Of a stretch of 64,000 bases of DNA, positions 1 through 9,483 are shown piece after piece; the first letter of the stretch is position 1; each line of letters begins with the position of its first letter. Source of the DNA: Paracoccus cavernae (GTDB lineage: Bacteria > Pseudomonadota > Alphaproteobacteria > Rhodobacterales > Rhodobacteraceae); assembly GCA_030410095.1 (NCBI GenBank), contig JAUFRC010000001.1:1872501-1936500 (forward strand), written 5' to 3'. The notes under the pieces were generated by a model, which saw nothing but the letters and a program-made list of their open reading frames with translations, was not told the origin of the DNA and ran no database searches. The position numbers and the translations under genes are program-made.

Positions 1-238
1 GCTGGCGCGCGACCCGCGCGGCAACCGCATCCAAGAAACGTGCAGCAGAAGCCGTATCGAGCGGCAGGGCCAGCAGATCGCCCAGACGGTGACGCGGCTG
101 GTCGAGCACATGAAGCAGCAGGATCTGCGCGTCACGCTCGGCACCGGCGACACCCGCGGCTTCGAGGCGCGAAACCGCCTCGCGCAGGATCTCGCTTGCT
201 GTGGCCCCGATATCTCCGTCCCGGCTCTGCCCGATCAT
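1..238 (-). CDS. prmC: Peptide chain release factor N5-glutamine methyltransferase, N-terminal part
   Basis: This is the first 79 codons of a gene that runs off the left edge. The product starts MIGQSRDGDIG and continues with a helical N-terminal domain (SEILREAVSRLEAAGVA, then AERDAQILLLHVL) typical of PrmC/HemK. PrmC methylates the glutamine of the GGQ motif in release factors, using S-adenosylmethionine. The catalytic NPPY motif lies outside the window. The ATG sits 4 bases after the prfA stop, and prfA-prmC is a standard operon order, which supports the assignment. No frame break is seen in the visible part. Confidence 0.85.
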   Translation of the reverse strand, partial: MIGQSRDGDIGATASEILREAVSRLEAAGVAGAERDAQILLLHVLDQPRHRLGDLLALPLDTASAARFLDAVAARVARQ

Positions 239-242
239 CGGA

Positions 243-1294
243 TTACCCGGCATCCGCAAGCCGCGCGGCTTGATCGAAGGCCACCAAAGCATCGACGATA
301 TCGGTCAGATCGCCCTGCATCACCTTGTCGAGAGAATAGAGCGTCAGGTTGATGCGGTGGTCCGTCATGCGCCCTTGCGGGAAGTTGTAGGTGCGGATCC
401 GCTCGCTACGGTCGCCAGAGCCGACCTGCAATTTGCGGTCGGCGGCGCGTTGGGATCGGCGCGCTGTCGCTCCAAATCGTACAGCCGCGCGCGCAGCACG
501 GCCATGGCGTTGGCGCGGTTCTGGTGCTGGGACTTCTCGGAAGAGGTCACGATAATTCCGGTGGGAATATGGGTGATGCGCACTGCGGAATCGGTGGTGT
601 TGACGTGCTGTCCGCCCGCACCCGAAGCCCGCATCGTATCGATGCGGATATCGGTTGCGGGGATCTCGATATCGACCTCTTCGGCCTCGGGAAGAACGGC
701 GACGGTCGCAGCCGAAGTATGGATGCGCCCGCCCGATTCCGTCTCGGGGACGCGCTGGACGCGGTGGACGCCGGATTCGTATTTCAGACGCGCAAAGACG
801 CCTTCGCCCTCGATCCGCGCCATGGCTTCCTTGACGCCGCCGAGCTCGGATTCGCTGAGTTCGAGCAGCTGGAAGCTCCAGCCCTGCGATTCCGCAAAAC
901 GGCGGTACATGCTCAGAAGATCGCCCGCGAAAAGCGCAGCCTCGTCGCCGCCGGTTCCGGGGCGGATCTCGAGAATGGCGGGGCGGCCGTCGGCGGCATC
1001 CTTGGGCAAAAGCGCGATGCGCAAAGCCTGTTCGAGCGCGGGCATTTCGGTCTTGAGCCGCGCCAGCTCCTCTTCGGCCAAAGCCCTCATTTCGGGATCG
1101 GCGAGCATGGCCTGCGCCTCGGCCAAAGCCGCGACATGGTCGCGCCACAGCGCGATCTGTTCGACGACGGGGCGCAGCTCGGAATATTCGCGGCTGATGG
1201 CCGCGATCTTGTCCGCAGGCGGGCCGGCATTCAGCTGCGCCTCGAGATAGTCGAAACGCTGGGTGATCTGGTCGAGTTTGTCTTGAGGCAACAT
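243..1294 (-). CDS. prfA: Peptide chain release factor 1
   Basis: RF1 recognises UAA and UAG stop codons and triggers peptidyl-tRNA hydrolysis. The product is about 350 aa once one frame change near 449 is corrected. It carries the RF1 codon-recognition PxT motif as [14 protein letters not shown] and the catalytic GGQ loop as [12 protein letters not shown]. The C-terminal [19 protein letters not shown] block is read in the neighbouring frame. Inserting one base around 448-455 (where gcgtt would be gcggtt) restores a continuous protein, so this looks like a lost base and not a mutant gene. prmC follows directly downstream. Confidence 0.93.
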
Positions 1295-1379
1295 CGCTGT
1301 GATTTAACGTCCCGTTTTCGCTCGGGCAAGCATTCCTTTGGCAAAGCGCGGCTCTTGCGTCCCTGCGGCCCCGTCCATG

Positions 1380-1402
1380 AAAAAGGCGCCCCGAAGAGCG
1401 CC
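1380..1402 (-). terminator. Rho-independent terminator after the YceI gene
   Basis: On the minus strand a GGCGCTC / GGGGCGCC hairpin is followed by a run of T (five A on the plus strand at 1380-1384). It lies about 50 bases beyond the stop of the YceI-family gene and just upstream of prfA, so it separates the two minus-strand genes. Confidence 0.75.
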
Positions 1403-1453
1403 CTTTCCGAAGCCTTCCGCACGGTCCGCAAAGCCGGACCGGCGAGGCCGCGC

Positions 1454-2049
1454 TTACTGCTGCGAGGCTTCGACCGAGATTTTGACCTCGACCTCGTCGC
1501 CAACCGCCGGAGCATAGAGGCCCAGACCGAAGTCCGAACGTTTGATCTCGGTTTCTGCTTCGAAGCCGACGGTCGGCTTGTTCAGCATCGGATGCATGCC
1601 GGCCTTCTTCAGATCGACGTCGAGGGTGACCTCTTTGGTGACGCCGTTCAGGGTCAGATCGCCCAGAACTTCGGCTTCGTCATCGTCTTTCACGGTGACC
1701 TGCTTGGATTTGAAGGTCACGACCTCGGTGCCGTCTTCGTTGTCGAAGAGGTCCTTGCCGCGGGCATGGCCGTCGAGGGTGGCCGCAACGGTGAGCAGCG
1801 AGCTCAGCGGGAAGCTGGCTTCGACGCTCGATTTCGAGGATCTTCGGGATCGAGCGTGATCTGGCCGGTGATGCCGCGAACCAGGCCGAAGCTGTTCGAG
1901 AAGCCCATATGCTCGTATTCGAAAGCGGCCGCCGAGTGGTCGGGATCGAAGACATAGGTGCCCGCGACCGGCTTTTCGCCATCGGCGAATGCGGGTGCTG
2001 CGACCAGGGCGGCTGCGCTCATCATCAGTGCGATCAGTGTCGGCTTCAT
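1454..2049 (-). CDS. YceI-family periplasmic lipid-binding-like protein
   Basis: The product is about 198 aa when one lost base near 1840 is restored. It begins with a clear Sec signal peptide ([22 protein letters not shown]), so it is exported. The mature part has the YceI barrel features: [21 protein letters not shown] near the start, a [12 protein letters not shown] strand, then [14 protein letters not shown], and a C-terminal [18 protein letters not shown]. YceI proteins bind isoprenoid-like lipids in a lipocalin-like barrel, and the physiological role is often unknown. The start is set by an aggaga ribosome site. The frame change (DPEDP to KSSVEAS) is read as a sequence error because both halves match the family. 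Confidence 0.85.
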
Positions 2050-2390
2050 CAATTCTTCTCCTAATGTCATTCGGATTACCGTCAGGGCTCTGCCGGATCC
2101 GATACGCGCCAACGACGGGACTTCCTCCCGTCAGGCTGGTAACGTACTGCGCATAACGCAATCTTCCTGTGACGGTTCCTAACAACTGCGCGAGGAGCGT
2201 AAAGCGCAATCGGCGCCTCGCGGGGCGGAAGCGGCTTCCGGTTTTGTCGAACAGAAACGCCTTGCTTTCGGACCATCCCCCGCTATAAGGCACCATTCTT
2301 CCGCATTTGCGAAACCGGCGCAGCCTCTCGTGGTGGGACGCGGAAGGATTACCCGCCTATGAAGCCCGCCCGAAACGAAAAGGGTCTGAC

Positions 2391-2837
2391 ATGCCGCTTT
2401 ATGAGCATGTGCTGATCGCCCGCCAGGACCTGTCCAACACGCAGGCCGAAGGGCTGATCGAACATTTCTCCACCGTGCTTGCCGACAACGGCGGCAAAGT
2501 GGTCGAGAGCGAATACTGGGGCGTCCGCGCTCTGGCTTACAAAATCAACAAGAACCGCAAAGGCCACTACGCCTTCCTGCGTTCGGACGCGCCTTCGGCA
2601 GCCGTGCAGGAAATGGAGCGTCTGGCCCGTCTGCATGACGACGTCATGCGCGTTCTGACCATCAAAGTCGACGAACATCAGGCTGGCCCGTCCATCCAGA
2701 TGCAGAAACGCGACGAGCGTGACCGCGGCGATCGTGGTGATCGTGGCGACCGCCGTGGCGGCGACCGCGGTGAGCGCAACGACCGTGGTGACCGTGGCGA
2801 TCGTGGCGAGCGCCGCGAACGCGACGACCGCAACTGA
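2391..2837 (+). CDS. rpsF: 30S ribosomal protein S6
   Basis: S6 binds S18 and 16S rRNA in the platform of the small subunit. The 148-aa product starts [15 protein letters not shown]; the in-frame upstream region does not resemble S6, so the ATG at 2391 is chosen. The S6 core ends near residue 104 ([18 protein letters not shown]). It is followed by an unusually long, highly charged tail made almost wholly of RGD/RGE units, encoded by imperfect 9- to 18-base repeats at 2718-2830. The tail is longer and more repetitive than usual for S6. rpsR and rplI follow closely, as in most bacteria. Confidence 0.96.
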   Translation: MPLYEHVLIARQDLSNTQAEGLIEHFSTVLADNGGKVVESEYWGVRALAYKINKNRKGHYAFLRSDAPSAAVQEMERLARLHDDVMRVLTIKVDEHQAGPSIQMQKRDERDRGDRGDRGDRRGGDRGERNDRGDRGDRGERRERDDRN

Positions 2838-2857
2838 GTCGGGAAAGGACACAAGAC

Positions 2858-3085
2858 ATGGCGAACAAACCGTTCTTCCGCCGCCGCAAAGTCTGCCCGT
2901 TCTCGGGCGAGAACGCTCCGGCGATCGATTACAAAGATACGCGCCTTCTTCAGCGCTACATCTCCGAGCGCGGCAAAATCGTGCCGTCGCGCATCACCGC
3001 CGTTTCGGCAAAGAAGCAGCGTGAGCTGGCCCGTGCGATCAAGCGCGCCCGCTTCCTCGCCCTGCTCCCCTATGCTGTGAAGTAA
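2858..3085 (+). CDS. rpsR: 30S ribosomal protein S18
   Basis: The 75-aa product [17 protein letters not shown]... is a full-length S18, with the conserved [15 protein letters not shown] segment and a basic C-terminus ([16 protein letters not shown]). S18 pairs with S6 in the 30S platform. It lies 20 bases after rpsF and 12 bases before rplI, with a ribosome site (gggaaagga) upstream. No frame break is seen. Confidence 0.97.
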   Translation: MANKPFFRRRKVCPFSGENAPAIDYKDTRLLQRYISERGKIVPSRITAVSAKKQRELARAIKRARFLALLPYAVK

Positions 3086-3097
3086 GGAGAGACCTCA

Positions 3098-3682
3098 ATG
3101 CAAGTCATCCTGCTCGAGCGCGTTGCGAAACTTGGCCTGCTGGGCGAAGTCGTGAAGGTCAAAGAGGGCTATGCCCGCAACTACCTTCTGCCCCAAGGCA
3201 AAGCGCTGCGCGCCTCGGAAGCCAACATCAAAGCTTTCGAAGCCAAAAAAGCCGAACTCGCTGTCCAGAACGACGCAACCCGTGCAGACGCACAGGCTGT
3301 TGCCGAGAAACTCGACGGCCAGCAGTTCGTCGTCATCCGTTCGGCATCGGACGCCGGCGCGCTTTACGGTTCGGTCACCCCGCGTGACGCCGTTGACGCA
3401 GCCAACGCATCCGGCTTCTCGATCGAGCGCCGTCAGGTTGTCCTGACCGCACCGATCAAGGAACTGGGTCTGCACACCGTCCGCGTGCACCTGCACCCAG
3501 AAGTCGATGCGACGATCCTGCTCAACGTTGCGCGTTCGGTCGAAGAAGCCGAACTGCAGGCAACCGGCAAATCGATCCGCGAACTCGCAGCCGAGGCAGA
3601 TGCCGAAGCCGATTTCGAAATCGCGGAACTGTTTGACGACATCGGCGCAGCCGGCCGCGACGACGACGGCGAAGACGCCTGA
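3098..3682 (+). CDS. rplI: 50S ribosomal protein L9
   Basis: The 194-aa product starts [22 protein letters not shown] and has the L9 signature [16 protein letters not shown]. Next come the long connecting helix and the C-terminal rRNA-binding domain ([15 protein letters not shown]). L9 binds domain V of 23S rRNA at the base of the L1 stalk. The acidic tail ([17 protein letters not shown]...DDDGEDA) extends beyond the usual 150-aa length, as is common in Rhodobacteraceae. It is last in the rpsF-rpsR-rplI operon and is followed by a strong terminator. Confidence 0.96.
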   Translation: MQVILLERVAKLGLLGEVVKVKEGYARNYLLPQGKALRASEANIKAFEAKKAELAVQNDATRADAQAVAEKLDGQQFVVIRSASDAGALYGSVTPRDAVDAANASGFSIERRQVVLTAPIKELGLHTVRVHLHPEVDATILLNVARSVEEAELQATGKSIRELAAEADAEADFEIAELFDDIGAAGRDDDGEDA

Positions 3683-3718
3683 TTCGAAGCAGCTTTTGCT
3701 GACCGAAATCAAGAATAC

Positions 3719-3752
3719 CGAAACGCGCCGCTTTGCCGGCGCGTTTCTTTGG
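3719..3752 (+). terminator. Rho-independent terminator of the rpsF-rpsR-rplI operon
   Basis: A perfect GAAACGCGCCG / CGGCGCGTTTC stem with a short CTTTG loop is followed by TTT, 37 bases after the L9 stop codon. Confidence 0.9.
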
Positions 3753-3854
3753 CCTTTCATCAAGCCTCTAGGGCTGGCTTACTGTCCACGCGCCGGAACA
3801 TTCCCTTGCGAGCAGGGTTGAGTGGGCGACGCTTGCGCAGCGAAAGGAATGGTC

Positions 3855-4762
3855 ATGACCAATCACAAAGACATTGATCCCGCCTCGCAGAATGGGGATT
3901 TCACCGATGATGCCCGCCATGAGGCACAGCGCGACGCGCACCGCGATGCGCCTCCGCGGCATGCCTCCGAAAGCGCGGCCCCGACTTCGCCCCATGAATC
4001 GCGCCGCATTCCGCCAAGCGGCGATGTCTCTCCCGACGGCAAGCGGATCTGGCCGCGTCCGTCGCTGAGTGCCAAGATATTGGTCTGGGGCGGGACCGGC
4101 ATTGCCGCCGCCGCTTTGACCGCAGGCACGATTCTCGCCGCGCGCCGCATCGCCGAGGCTGTCCGCCACGACGGGGACGAGGCCCCTGCCCCGCGCCGCC
4201 GACCCCAAGCCCGCCCCCGGTCCGTGAACAGGCAACCTCGGCTGCCGCCCATCTCGCACCGCGCTTTGCCGAGCTTGGCGCCGAAGCACGGGACCAGATG
4301 CGCGCCCGCAACCGCCAGCGCGAGCTTGAAGACGCGCTCGAAGCCGCGCATCAACGCGCGGAGGCCGCCGAGGAAGCCCTGCGCCGCGCACGCAAAAGCG
4401 CCGGTCGCCGCATTCGCCCGAAGGCGCGAAACCTCATGCACGAAGTCGAGGACAATACCCGCAAGATCGGCCAATCCGCCGAATCAACGATCAATTCGCT
4501 CGGCGCGGCGCTGACCGGCTTTCGCGCCGTCGCGGGTCAGGCGGGCAGCATCATCAGCGACTTCGAAGGCGCAGCCAAGCTGATCCGCAGCCTCTTTGCC
4601 CAGGGCAAGGAAGCCGCCGGAGAGGCTGCCGGACGCGCGCGCGAGGCCGCCCAGAACGTGGCCGAAGGGGCAAAGGAAAAGGCACAGGACCTTGCCGGAA
4701 GCGCCTCGGAACGCGCCAAGGATGCCGCCGAGGAAATCGACCGCCGCATCCACCGTCTTTGA
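3855..4762 (+). CDS. Single-pass membrane protein with a long helical/coiled-coil C-terminus, function unknown
   Basis: I do not recognise a family. With one lost C restored near 4190 (a CCCC run), the product is about 302 aa. It has a hydrophilic N-terminus (MTNHKDIDPAS), one membrane segment near residues 80-105 (ILVWGGTGIAAAALTAGTIL) and a Pro-rich linker. The rest is an Ala/Glu/Lys-rich helical region (RQRELEDALEAAHQRAEAAE, later AKEKAQDLAGSASERAKDAA), suggesting a coiled coil or amphipathic helices on one face of the membrane. The ATG at 3855 is preferred over 3849 because the gaaagga site would touch 3849. It stands alone between two terminators. Confidence 0.7.
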
Positions 4763-4847
4763 GCCACGCCTTCACGCGCGAGGGCGATCCGTCCCCGCCG
4801 CCGGCCGTGTGCCCCAAGCTTCTGGTCCCGTAGCCGTGCCGCAAACG

Positions 4848-4874
4848 AAAAAGCCGCCCCGAGGGGCGGCTTTT
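4848..4874. terminator. Bidirectional terminator between the membrane protein gene and tig
   Basis: AAGCCGCCCC-GAG-GGGGCGGCTT is flanked by A on the left and T on the right, so it can serve both converging genes. Confidence 0.85.
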
Positions 4875-4896
4875 CCTTAATTCGCTATGGCGGAGA

Positions 4897-6231
4897 TCAG
4901 ATCTCGTCCAGAGCTTCGACGGCTTTCTCGAGCTCTTCTTTCGAGACTTCCTTGTCGGAAACCTTCGCACCTTCGACGATGTGGTCGATGACCTTGTCTT
5001 CGAAGATCGGTGCGCGCAGCTGCTGCTGTGCTTGCGGGTTCGACTGGATGAACTCGAAGAACTGGCGTTCCTGGCCCGGGAACTGGCGAGCCTGACGCAG
5101 AACCGCCTGGGTCATTTCCTGATCCGAAACGGTCACTTCGGCTTTCTGGCCGATTTCCGCGAGCACGAGGCCAAGGCGGACGCGACGCTCGGCGAGCTTC
5201 TTGTGCTCGTCGGTCGGCTCGATCTCGCCGTGGTTGTGGCCGTGATCCTCGGGGTGCTCTTCGTGGTAGAGCTGGTGCGCGATCTGGCCGGCTTCGATTT
5301 CGACCAGAGCTTCCGGCAGCTCGAAGCTGTAGAGCGCGTCGAGTTTGTCGAGCAGCGCACGCTTCAGGATCTGACGCGATGCACCTTTGTACTCGGCTTC
5401 CAGACGCTCGCCGATTTGCGTTTTCAGCGCAGCAAGATCTTCGGCGCCGAATTTCTTGGCCAGCTCGTCGTCGATCTCGGCTTTCTTCGGTGCTTTGACC
5501 GCTTTCACGGTGGTCTCGAAGATCGCGTCTTTGCCGGCGAGGTGAGCCGCACCGTATTCAGCCGGGAAGGTCACTTTGACTTCGACCGATTCGCCGACTT
5601 TCGCGCCGACCAGCTGGTCTTCAAAGCCCGGAATGAACGAGCCCGAACCCAGAACCAGCGGATAGTCTTCCGCGGTGCCGCCTTCGAAGGCTTCGCCGTC
5701 AACCATGCCTTTGAAGTCGATCACGATCTGGTCGCCGTTCTGGGCTTTCGAGCCCTTCTTGCGGTCGTCGAAATTCTTGGCGTTGTCGGCAAGGTTTTCC
5801 AGCGCTTCGGTGACAGCCGCTTCTTCGGCTTTCACGACGAGACGCTCGATCTCGATGCCCGACAGATCGGTTTCCGGGATCGCGGGCAGAGCTTCGTAGG
5901 AAACGTTGACGACGACGTCATCGCCCTCTTTCCAGTTCTCGCCGTTTTCCATTTCGATCTTGGGCTGGACTGCCGGACGGTCGCCCGACTTTTCCAGATG
6001 CTCGCGCAGCGCGCCGTCAACGGCGTCCTGCATGGCATCGCCCAACACGCGCGGGCCGAACTGCTTTTTCAGCATCGCCATCGGGACTTTGCCCTTGCGG
6101 AAGCCCTTCATTTCGACTTCGGGCTGAGCTTCTTTCAGCTTCTCATCAACCTTGGCTGCAAGCTCTGCCGCCGGCAGGGTGAACGTATAGCCGCGCTTGA
6201 GCCCTTCGTTCTGGGTTTCCTTGACCTGCAT
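4897..6231 (-). CDS. tig: Trigger factor, ribosome-associated chaperone and prolyl isomerase
   Basis: The 444-aa product starts [17 protein letters not shown] and is intact. The N-terminal ribosome-binding domain holds the signature [17 protein letters not shown] around residues 43-60. The FKBP-type isomerase domain follows ([20 protein letters not shown], then [21 protein letters not shown]). The C-terminal helical arms include a His-rich stretch ([12 protein letters not shown]). The ATG at 6231 is chosen for the aagga site and family start; extra upstream codons read into the att remnant. Its 5' end lies only about 25 bases from a decayed tRNA-Leu fragment, which marks the original left boundary of inserted DNA. 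Confidence 0.97.
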   Translation of the reverse strand: MQVKETQNEGLKRGYTFTLPAAELAAKVDEKLKEAQPEVEMKGFRKGKVPMAMLKKQFGPRVLGDAMQDAVDGALREHLEKSGDRPAVQPKIEMENGENWKEGDDVVVNVSYEALPAIPETDLSGIEIERLVVKAEEAAVTEALENLADNAKNFDDRKKGSKAQNGDQIVIDFKGMVDGEAFEGGTAEDYPLVLGSGSFIPGFEDQLVGAKVGESVEVKVTFPAEYGAAHLAGKDAIFETTVKAVKAPKKAEIDDELAKKFGAEDLAALKTQIGERLEAEYKGASRQILKRALLDKLDALYSFELPEALVEIEAGQIAHQLYHEEHPEDHGHNHGEIEPTDEHKKLAERRVRLGLVLAEIGQKAEVTVSDQEMTQAVLRQARQFPGQERQFFEFIQSNPQAQQQLRAPIFEDKVIDHIVEGAKVSDKEVSKEELEKAVEALDEI

Positions 6232-6256
6232 CTGTTTTCCTTCATCCAACCATGAT

Positions 6257-6332
6257 GGGGGTGGAGGGACCAAGCCCCACGCCTTTCGGCGCCAGAACCT
6301 TTATGCGAAGGCTCCACGCTGTCAGCGCGTTA
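6257..6332 (-). repeat. Decayed tRNA-Leu 3'-half copy with flanking arm (old attachment site)
   Basis: Positions 6257-6300 read, on the minus strand, AGGTTCTGGCGCCG then AGGCGTGGGGC then GGTCCCTCCACC. They match the 3' half of the tRNA-Leu at 28868-28952 except for a damaged T-loop (the TTCAA is lost) and no CCA end, so this is not a working tRNA. Beyond the core, 6301-6350 also resembles the sequence just inside the att copy at 9484-9535, sharing TGCGAA, CAGCGCGTTA (6323-6332 and 9506-9515) and GATTTCG at similar spacing. This points to the end of a related element inserted at the same target. Confidence 0.65.
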
Positions 6333-6916
6333 GCTAGGGGATTTCGAGGGCTATGGCAAGAACCAACGGGGCGCGTCCAAGCGGCAAATTGCTGGCAATT
6401 CCGCCTCTTTTTGTGCCGGATCGCCGCATGCGCCGCGCCCCGCGACAAGGCGGGCGCCGCCCACTTGCGGGCAAATCCCTGTTTTGGGGGCCCGCAGACC
6501 GGAAACACTGCCGGACAGAGCACATCTGCGCGCGCAGTTCACATCTTCTCGTATCGGGGCATTTCTTAGGTACGGTGGAGGGGCCTGCCCCACGCTTCAA
6601 CAATTGAGACCAGTCCCATGACATGAGCTCCCGTCGCGGGGAGCTTGTGAACGGATGTTGAGTACCTGCCGTCGTTCACCCGTGGCAACCCTCGCAACTT
6701 CCCGGCTGCACCTGTCGCCGAGAATCCGCTACGCCGGATAAATGCGACCGAGGGCACTCCCGTCAATCATTCTGGCGGGCGCGATCGAAAACGGTGATTC
6801 AAAAGAATCCGCGCATCAAAAAGCCAAACGGCACAGTCCGAGATTGGCGTTGACCTCACCTGACCTTCGGGACATGCATCGCACAACCGCAACGTGTGAA
6901 GGCATCGAGGAGCATC
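6333..6916. other. Non-coding stretch with one att-like scrap and one hairpin
   Basis: No convincing gene is seen in about 580 bases. At 6567-6600 the sequence taggtacggtggagggg followed by ccccacgc resembles the tRNA-Leu 3' end again, more decayed than the copy at 6257. At 6627-6646 there is a short palindrome (AGCTCCC GTCGC GGGGAGCT). The rest shows neither a ribosome site nor a family match. Confidence 0.4.
6567..6600 (-). repeat. Second, strongly decayed tRNA-Leu 3'-end copy
   Basis: GGTACGG-TGGAGGGG then CCCCACGC aligns with GGTACGGGTGGAGGG and CCCCACGC of the att sites at 9430 and 28866, with several gaps. It is too short and gapped to prove common origin alone, but it sits in the same orientation between two clearer copies. 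Confidence 0.4.
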
Positions 6917-8623
6917 ATGGTAGATCAGAGCGTCGTTGATCGCATTTTCATTCCGGGACTCGATCGGGGGCTTTGGCTGGCCGGCCAGCAAAGCATCCAA
7001 CCCACGCGCTGCGAAGCTGCAAAAGTCGATGCCCTCTCGTTATGCTCGAATACACTGCAAAGATTGACCGCTCACGACATTTTGGCCACGAAACAGAAAT
7101 GGGATAAATCGGTTGTCTTCCCGACCATTCTCGTCGTTGCAGAGAGTGTTTCGGTTTCAAAATCAACGCTCAGGATCGGGAAAAAGGTCGTCCTGAACTC
7201 GACCAGCGGAGCGAGATTCCGCAATAAAATTCGACAAAGATACAAAGCAACAGAAGCCGCAATCACGGCAAAACTTGATGCGGCAGCGGCTCAAAACATA
7301 TTCGACGTACCTGTTTATTCTGGCGATTACAAAGATCTCGACCTCGTAATCGAGACCAAAAACTTCTTTAACTTTTATCACTTTGTCAAAGAATCCTTCC
7401 CGCTTCTGACGCTCTACCGCAAACATCAACTGCGCGGGAAAATCATTTTCGCGGGTGGCGGCGAAGTATCGGGCTTTATCCGGCGGCTGATATCCACATG
7501 GTTTCCGGATCTTTCGGACGTAATTGAAGTTGATGCCTCATCCGGAACGCGCAAATTCGACTTTGCCCTTTTCGGCCTGAACACGTCGCATCTGTATTTC
7601 CAGACGCGAAACGCATCCATGCAGGACATCGACGATGTCGGTGTTGCGGTTCCGCGAAGCGCGAGCATGGCGAATTTTGTCTCCCTGACGAACAACAGCA
7701 TCGAACAACCGCTGCTGGATTTTCGTGATCAGACCGCCGCCAAGGTCGCGTCCGGTGAAAAGCCTACCCGCAGACTCTATGTCACGCGCAAAGCCGAACG
7801 GGTCCGCAATGTGGTCGGCGAGGAGCTTTTGTTGGCACGGTTGGTGCGGCAAGGCTTCGAAGTCGTCAGTTTCGAGGATTACGACCAGTTCGGCCAAGCT
7901 CAATTGATGTCACAGACCGAGGCGATGGTGACCCTGCACGGGGCGGGCCTCACAAACATGATCTTCATGCCGCGCGGATCGCATGTCATCGAGCTCTCCA
8001 ATCTCCAGACCCTCGAGAAACGGTTCGGAGATTTTACGCCGTTGGCCACTGCGGCAGGCATTCACTATTGCCACGCTTTTCTCGATCACGACTTTGACCC
8101 CAGCGACGAGGTTCCGGTCATCCGAAAGCACGGCCTCCGCGGTGTCCGTATCGATGATTTTCAGGCCGACGTCCTCAGCTCCTGGATTGCCGAAATGCTG
8201 GATCAGAGTAACGGCAAAGGCTTCGACAGCATCGACATGAACCTCGCCGAGCTGAGCACCAATCAGCTTTCGCAATTCATTGCCAATAACCGATATATTT
8301 ATAGCAATATTCCGGAATTCCACCTGCTGGATTTTGACAACAGCAATGTAACCGGAGACGACAAATCTGCAATGACCGCCCTGCAAAGGGCGCTCCTGCT
8401 GGATCCAAAGAATATCCATATCCAGAAGAAAATGCTTTCCTTTGCAGCGAAGCTGAAAGACGTCACCGCATTCAAACACGCATCAATTCATGCGAGAAAG
8501 TACGGCGGCAGCGAAATTCGGGCATTCTACAGCAAAAAGGGATGGACCTTCCAAGGCTTCTCCGCCGCGCCGGCCGCCAAATCTCCCGCAAGCTCCGCGA
8601 GGAAGACCTCCGTACCCGCGTGA
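6917..8623 (+). CDS. GT61 (DUF563) family glycosyltransferase
   Basis: The product is about 568 aa. The central to C-terminal half shows the GT61 pattern: RRLYVTRKAERVRNVVGEEL, then LVRQGFEVVSFEDYDQFGQ, then the hallmark LHGAGLTNMIFMPRGSHVIEL. GT61 enzymes transfer sugars (often xylose or related) during capsule, LPS or exopolysaccharide synthesis. The N-terminal 150 residues and the C-terminal region after about residue 430 are not recognised. The ATG at 6917 is preferred to the in-frame GTG at 6896 because gaggag lies just upstream. There are no neighbouring polysaccharide genes, and it sits in the outer island remnant, so it is probably acquired cargo. The last 25 residues are low in complexity and overlap another frame. 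Confidence 0.75.
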   Translation: MVDQSVVDRIFIPGLDRGLWLAGQQSIQPTRCEAAKVDALSLCSNTLQRLTAHDILATKQKWDKSVVFPTILVVAESVSVSKSTLRIGKKVVLNSTSGARFRNKIRQRYKATEAAITAKLDAAAAQNIFDVPVYSGDYKDLDLVIETKNFFNFYHFVKESFPLLTLYRKHQLRGKIIFAGGGEVSGFIRRLISTWFPDLSDVIEVDASSGTRKFDFALFGLNTSHLYFQTRNASMQDIDDVGVAVPRSASMANFVSLTNNSIEQPLLDFRDQTAAKVASGEKPTRRLYVTRKAERVRNVVGEELLLARLVRQGFEVVSFEDYDQFGQAQLMSQTEAMVTLHGAGLTNMIFMPRGSHVIELSNLQTLEKRFGDFTPLATAAGIHYCHAFLDHDFDPSDEVPVIRKHGLRGVRIDDFQADVLSSWIAEMLDQSNGKGFDSIDMNLAELSTNQLSQFIANNRYIYSNIPEFHLLDFDNSNVTGDDKSAMTALQRALLLDPKNIHIQKKMLSFAAKLKDVTAFKHASIHARKYGGSEIRAFYSKKGWTFQGFSAAPAAKSPASSARKTSVPA

Positions 8624-8778
8624 ATGAACTGGCGCGCCCAATGCCCCATAGCGGCGGGCGCACCCTTTATGATGACGAAGGCGTTTTCACCGCCGAAGCG
8701 TGGCAATGCGCAATCAACCAACTGGCCGCGCTCGATCATGATCTATCCGGTCTGGTGGCAGACAATCCTCTTTGGTGA
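8542..8778 (+). CDS. Possible small basic protein overlapping the end of the GT61 gene
   Basis: This 78-codon frame (MDLPRLLRRAGRQISRKLREE...) overlaps the last 82 bases of the glycosyltransferase and ends LSGLVADNPLW. It may be a separate small gene. It could also be the true C-terminus of the glycosyltransferase, reached by another lost base near 8530, since the annotated tail of that protein is compositionally poor. I cannot decide; no family is recognised. Confidence 0.3.
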   Translation: MDLPRLLRRAGRQISRKLREEDLRTRVNELARPMPHSGGRTLYDDEGVFTAEAWQCAINQLAALDHDLSGLVADNPLW

Positions 8779-9266
8779 TCTTCAAGATGAAGCTTGAAAA
8801 GGCCCTCCGAGCAATGATCGCGAATTGGAGTTCATCGATCTCGCAAGCAGACGGATCATCTACAGGTTGCAGATCGCGGCGCGGCCGGAGGTTGCATCGG
8901 GGCGGCAACGCAAAGGGGCCTGCGTACAGCGCGCTTGGGCGACGTGGTCGCTGGCTACCGAGCCTGTCAGGGTTCTGTCCGCTCGTCGCCGCCACTCCGC
9001 CGACCACGAGAGCGATAGCCCCCGTCGCGAAGATAGCCAAAATCGAGAGCCACGACGTTGAGCTGTGTCCCAATGGCAAGCTTTTGGCGTTCGAGCCGCC
9101 CCGTTACGAAATCGTGCAGAAGAACACGCGAGCGGTTTTCAAATTGGGAACTGGCAGCAGACAGCGCCTTTGCCTCTGCATCGCCATGCAATGCTCGGAG
9201 TTGGATGGCCATCCACGGCTGACGCTCCACCGCTGTCGGACGCAAACGTCCGCAGGTATCGTACAT
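8714..9266 (-). CDS. Doubtful small membrane protein
   Basis: On the minus strand one frame from 9266 reads MYDTCGRLRPTAVERQPW and later NRSRVLLHDFVTGRLERQK. A neighbouring frame then supplies a good membrane helix (SWLSILAIFATGAIALVV) from about 9060. Joining them needs one lost base. There is no clear ribosome site and no family match, and the region after the helix looks non-coding, so this is only a candidate. Confidence 0.25.
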
Positions 9267-9429
9267 AGGCCAAGCAGAAGCAGGCATCAAAGCGCTCACA
9301 GCTGTGCAGGGGCACAAGGAGAGCGGCGCGCGAACTTGTGAAGGAAACAGCGAAATGTCGGGGTAACGGTCTTTAAGACCACTAAGAAAACAGCCCGCAG
9401 TTTAGCCGTCTTCCCTGATAAATCATATG

Positions 9430-9483
9430 TTTGGTACGGGTGGAGGGACTTGAACCCCACGCCTCACGGCGCCAGAACCTAAA
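9430..9483 (-). repeat. attL: duplicate of the tRNA-Leu 3' end
   Basis: Fifty-four bases (tttggtacgggtggagg ... ccagaacctaaa) repeat 28866-28920 exactly except for one C fewer in a C run. The repeat covers the T-arm, variable arm and 3' end of tRNA-Leu(TAG), the usual core for tyrosine integrases. Just inside (9484-9535) are TTGCGAA and TTTCGCA, which resemble possible arm-type sites also found near the other end. Confidence 0.85.

Larger units (their letters stand above)
6257..9429. mobile_element. Outer, largely eroded island remnant at the tRNA-Leu site
   Basis: The segment lies between the decayed att copy at 6257 and the good copy at 9430. It carries one recognisable gene (a GT61 glycosyltransferase), a second att-like scrap at 6567, and sequence with no clear genes at both ends. 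No integrase or phage gene is visible in it. I read it as what remains of an earlier insertion next to which the present prophage arrived; the exact borders are inferred. Confidence 0.45.

Noticed and set aside
2718..2830. CRISPR-like short repeats
   Set aside because: They are in-frame codon repeats (RGD/RGE) inside rpsF with no spacers of constant length.
4981..6255. Long open frame antisense to tig (about 424 codons)
   Set aside because: It is the GC-rich mirror of an intact tig gene, with no ribosome site or family features; similar shadows lie opposite ftsZ and dnaB.
6257..6345. A second functional tRNA-Leu
   Set aside because: Only the 3' half matches; the T-loop is broken, there is no CCA end and no matching acceptor or anticodon arm upstream.
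6627..6646. End of an insertion sequence
   Set aside because: Only a short palindrome is present; no transposase, matching second end or target duplication is seen.
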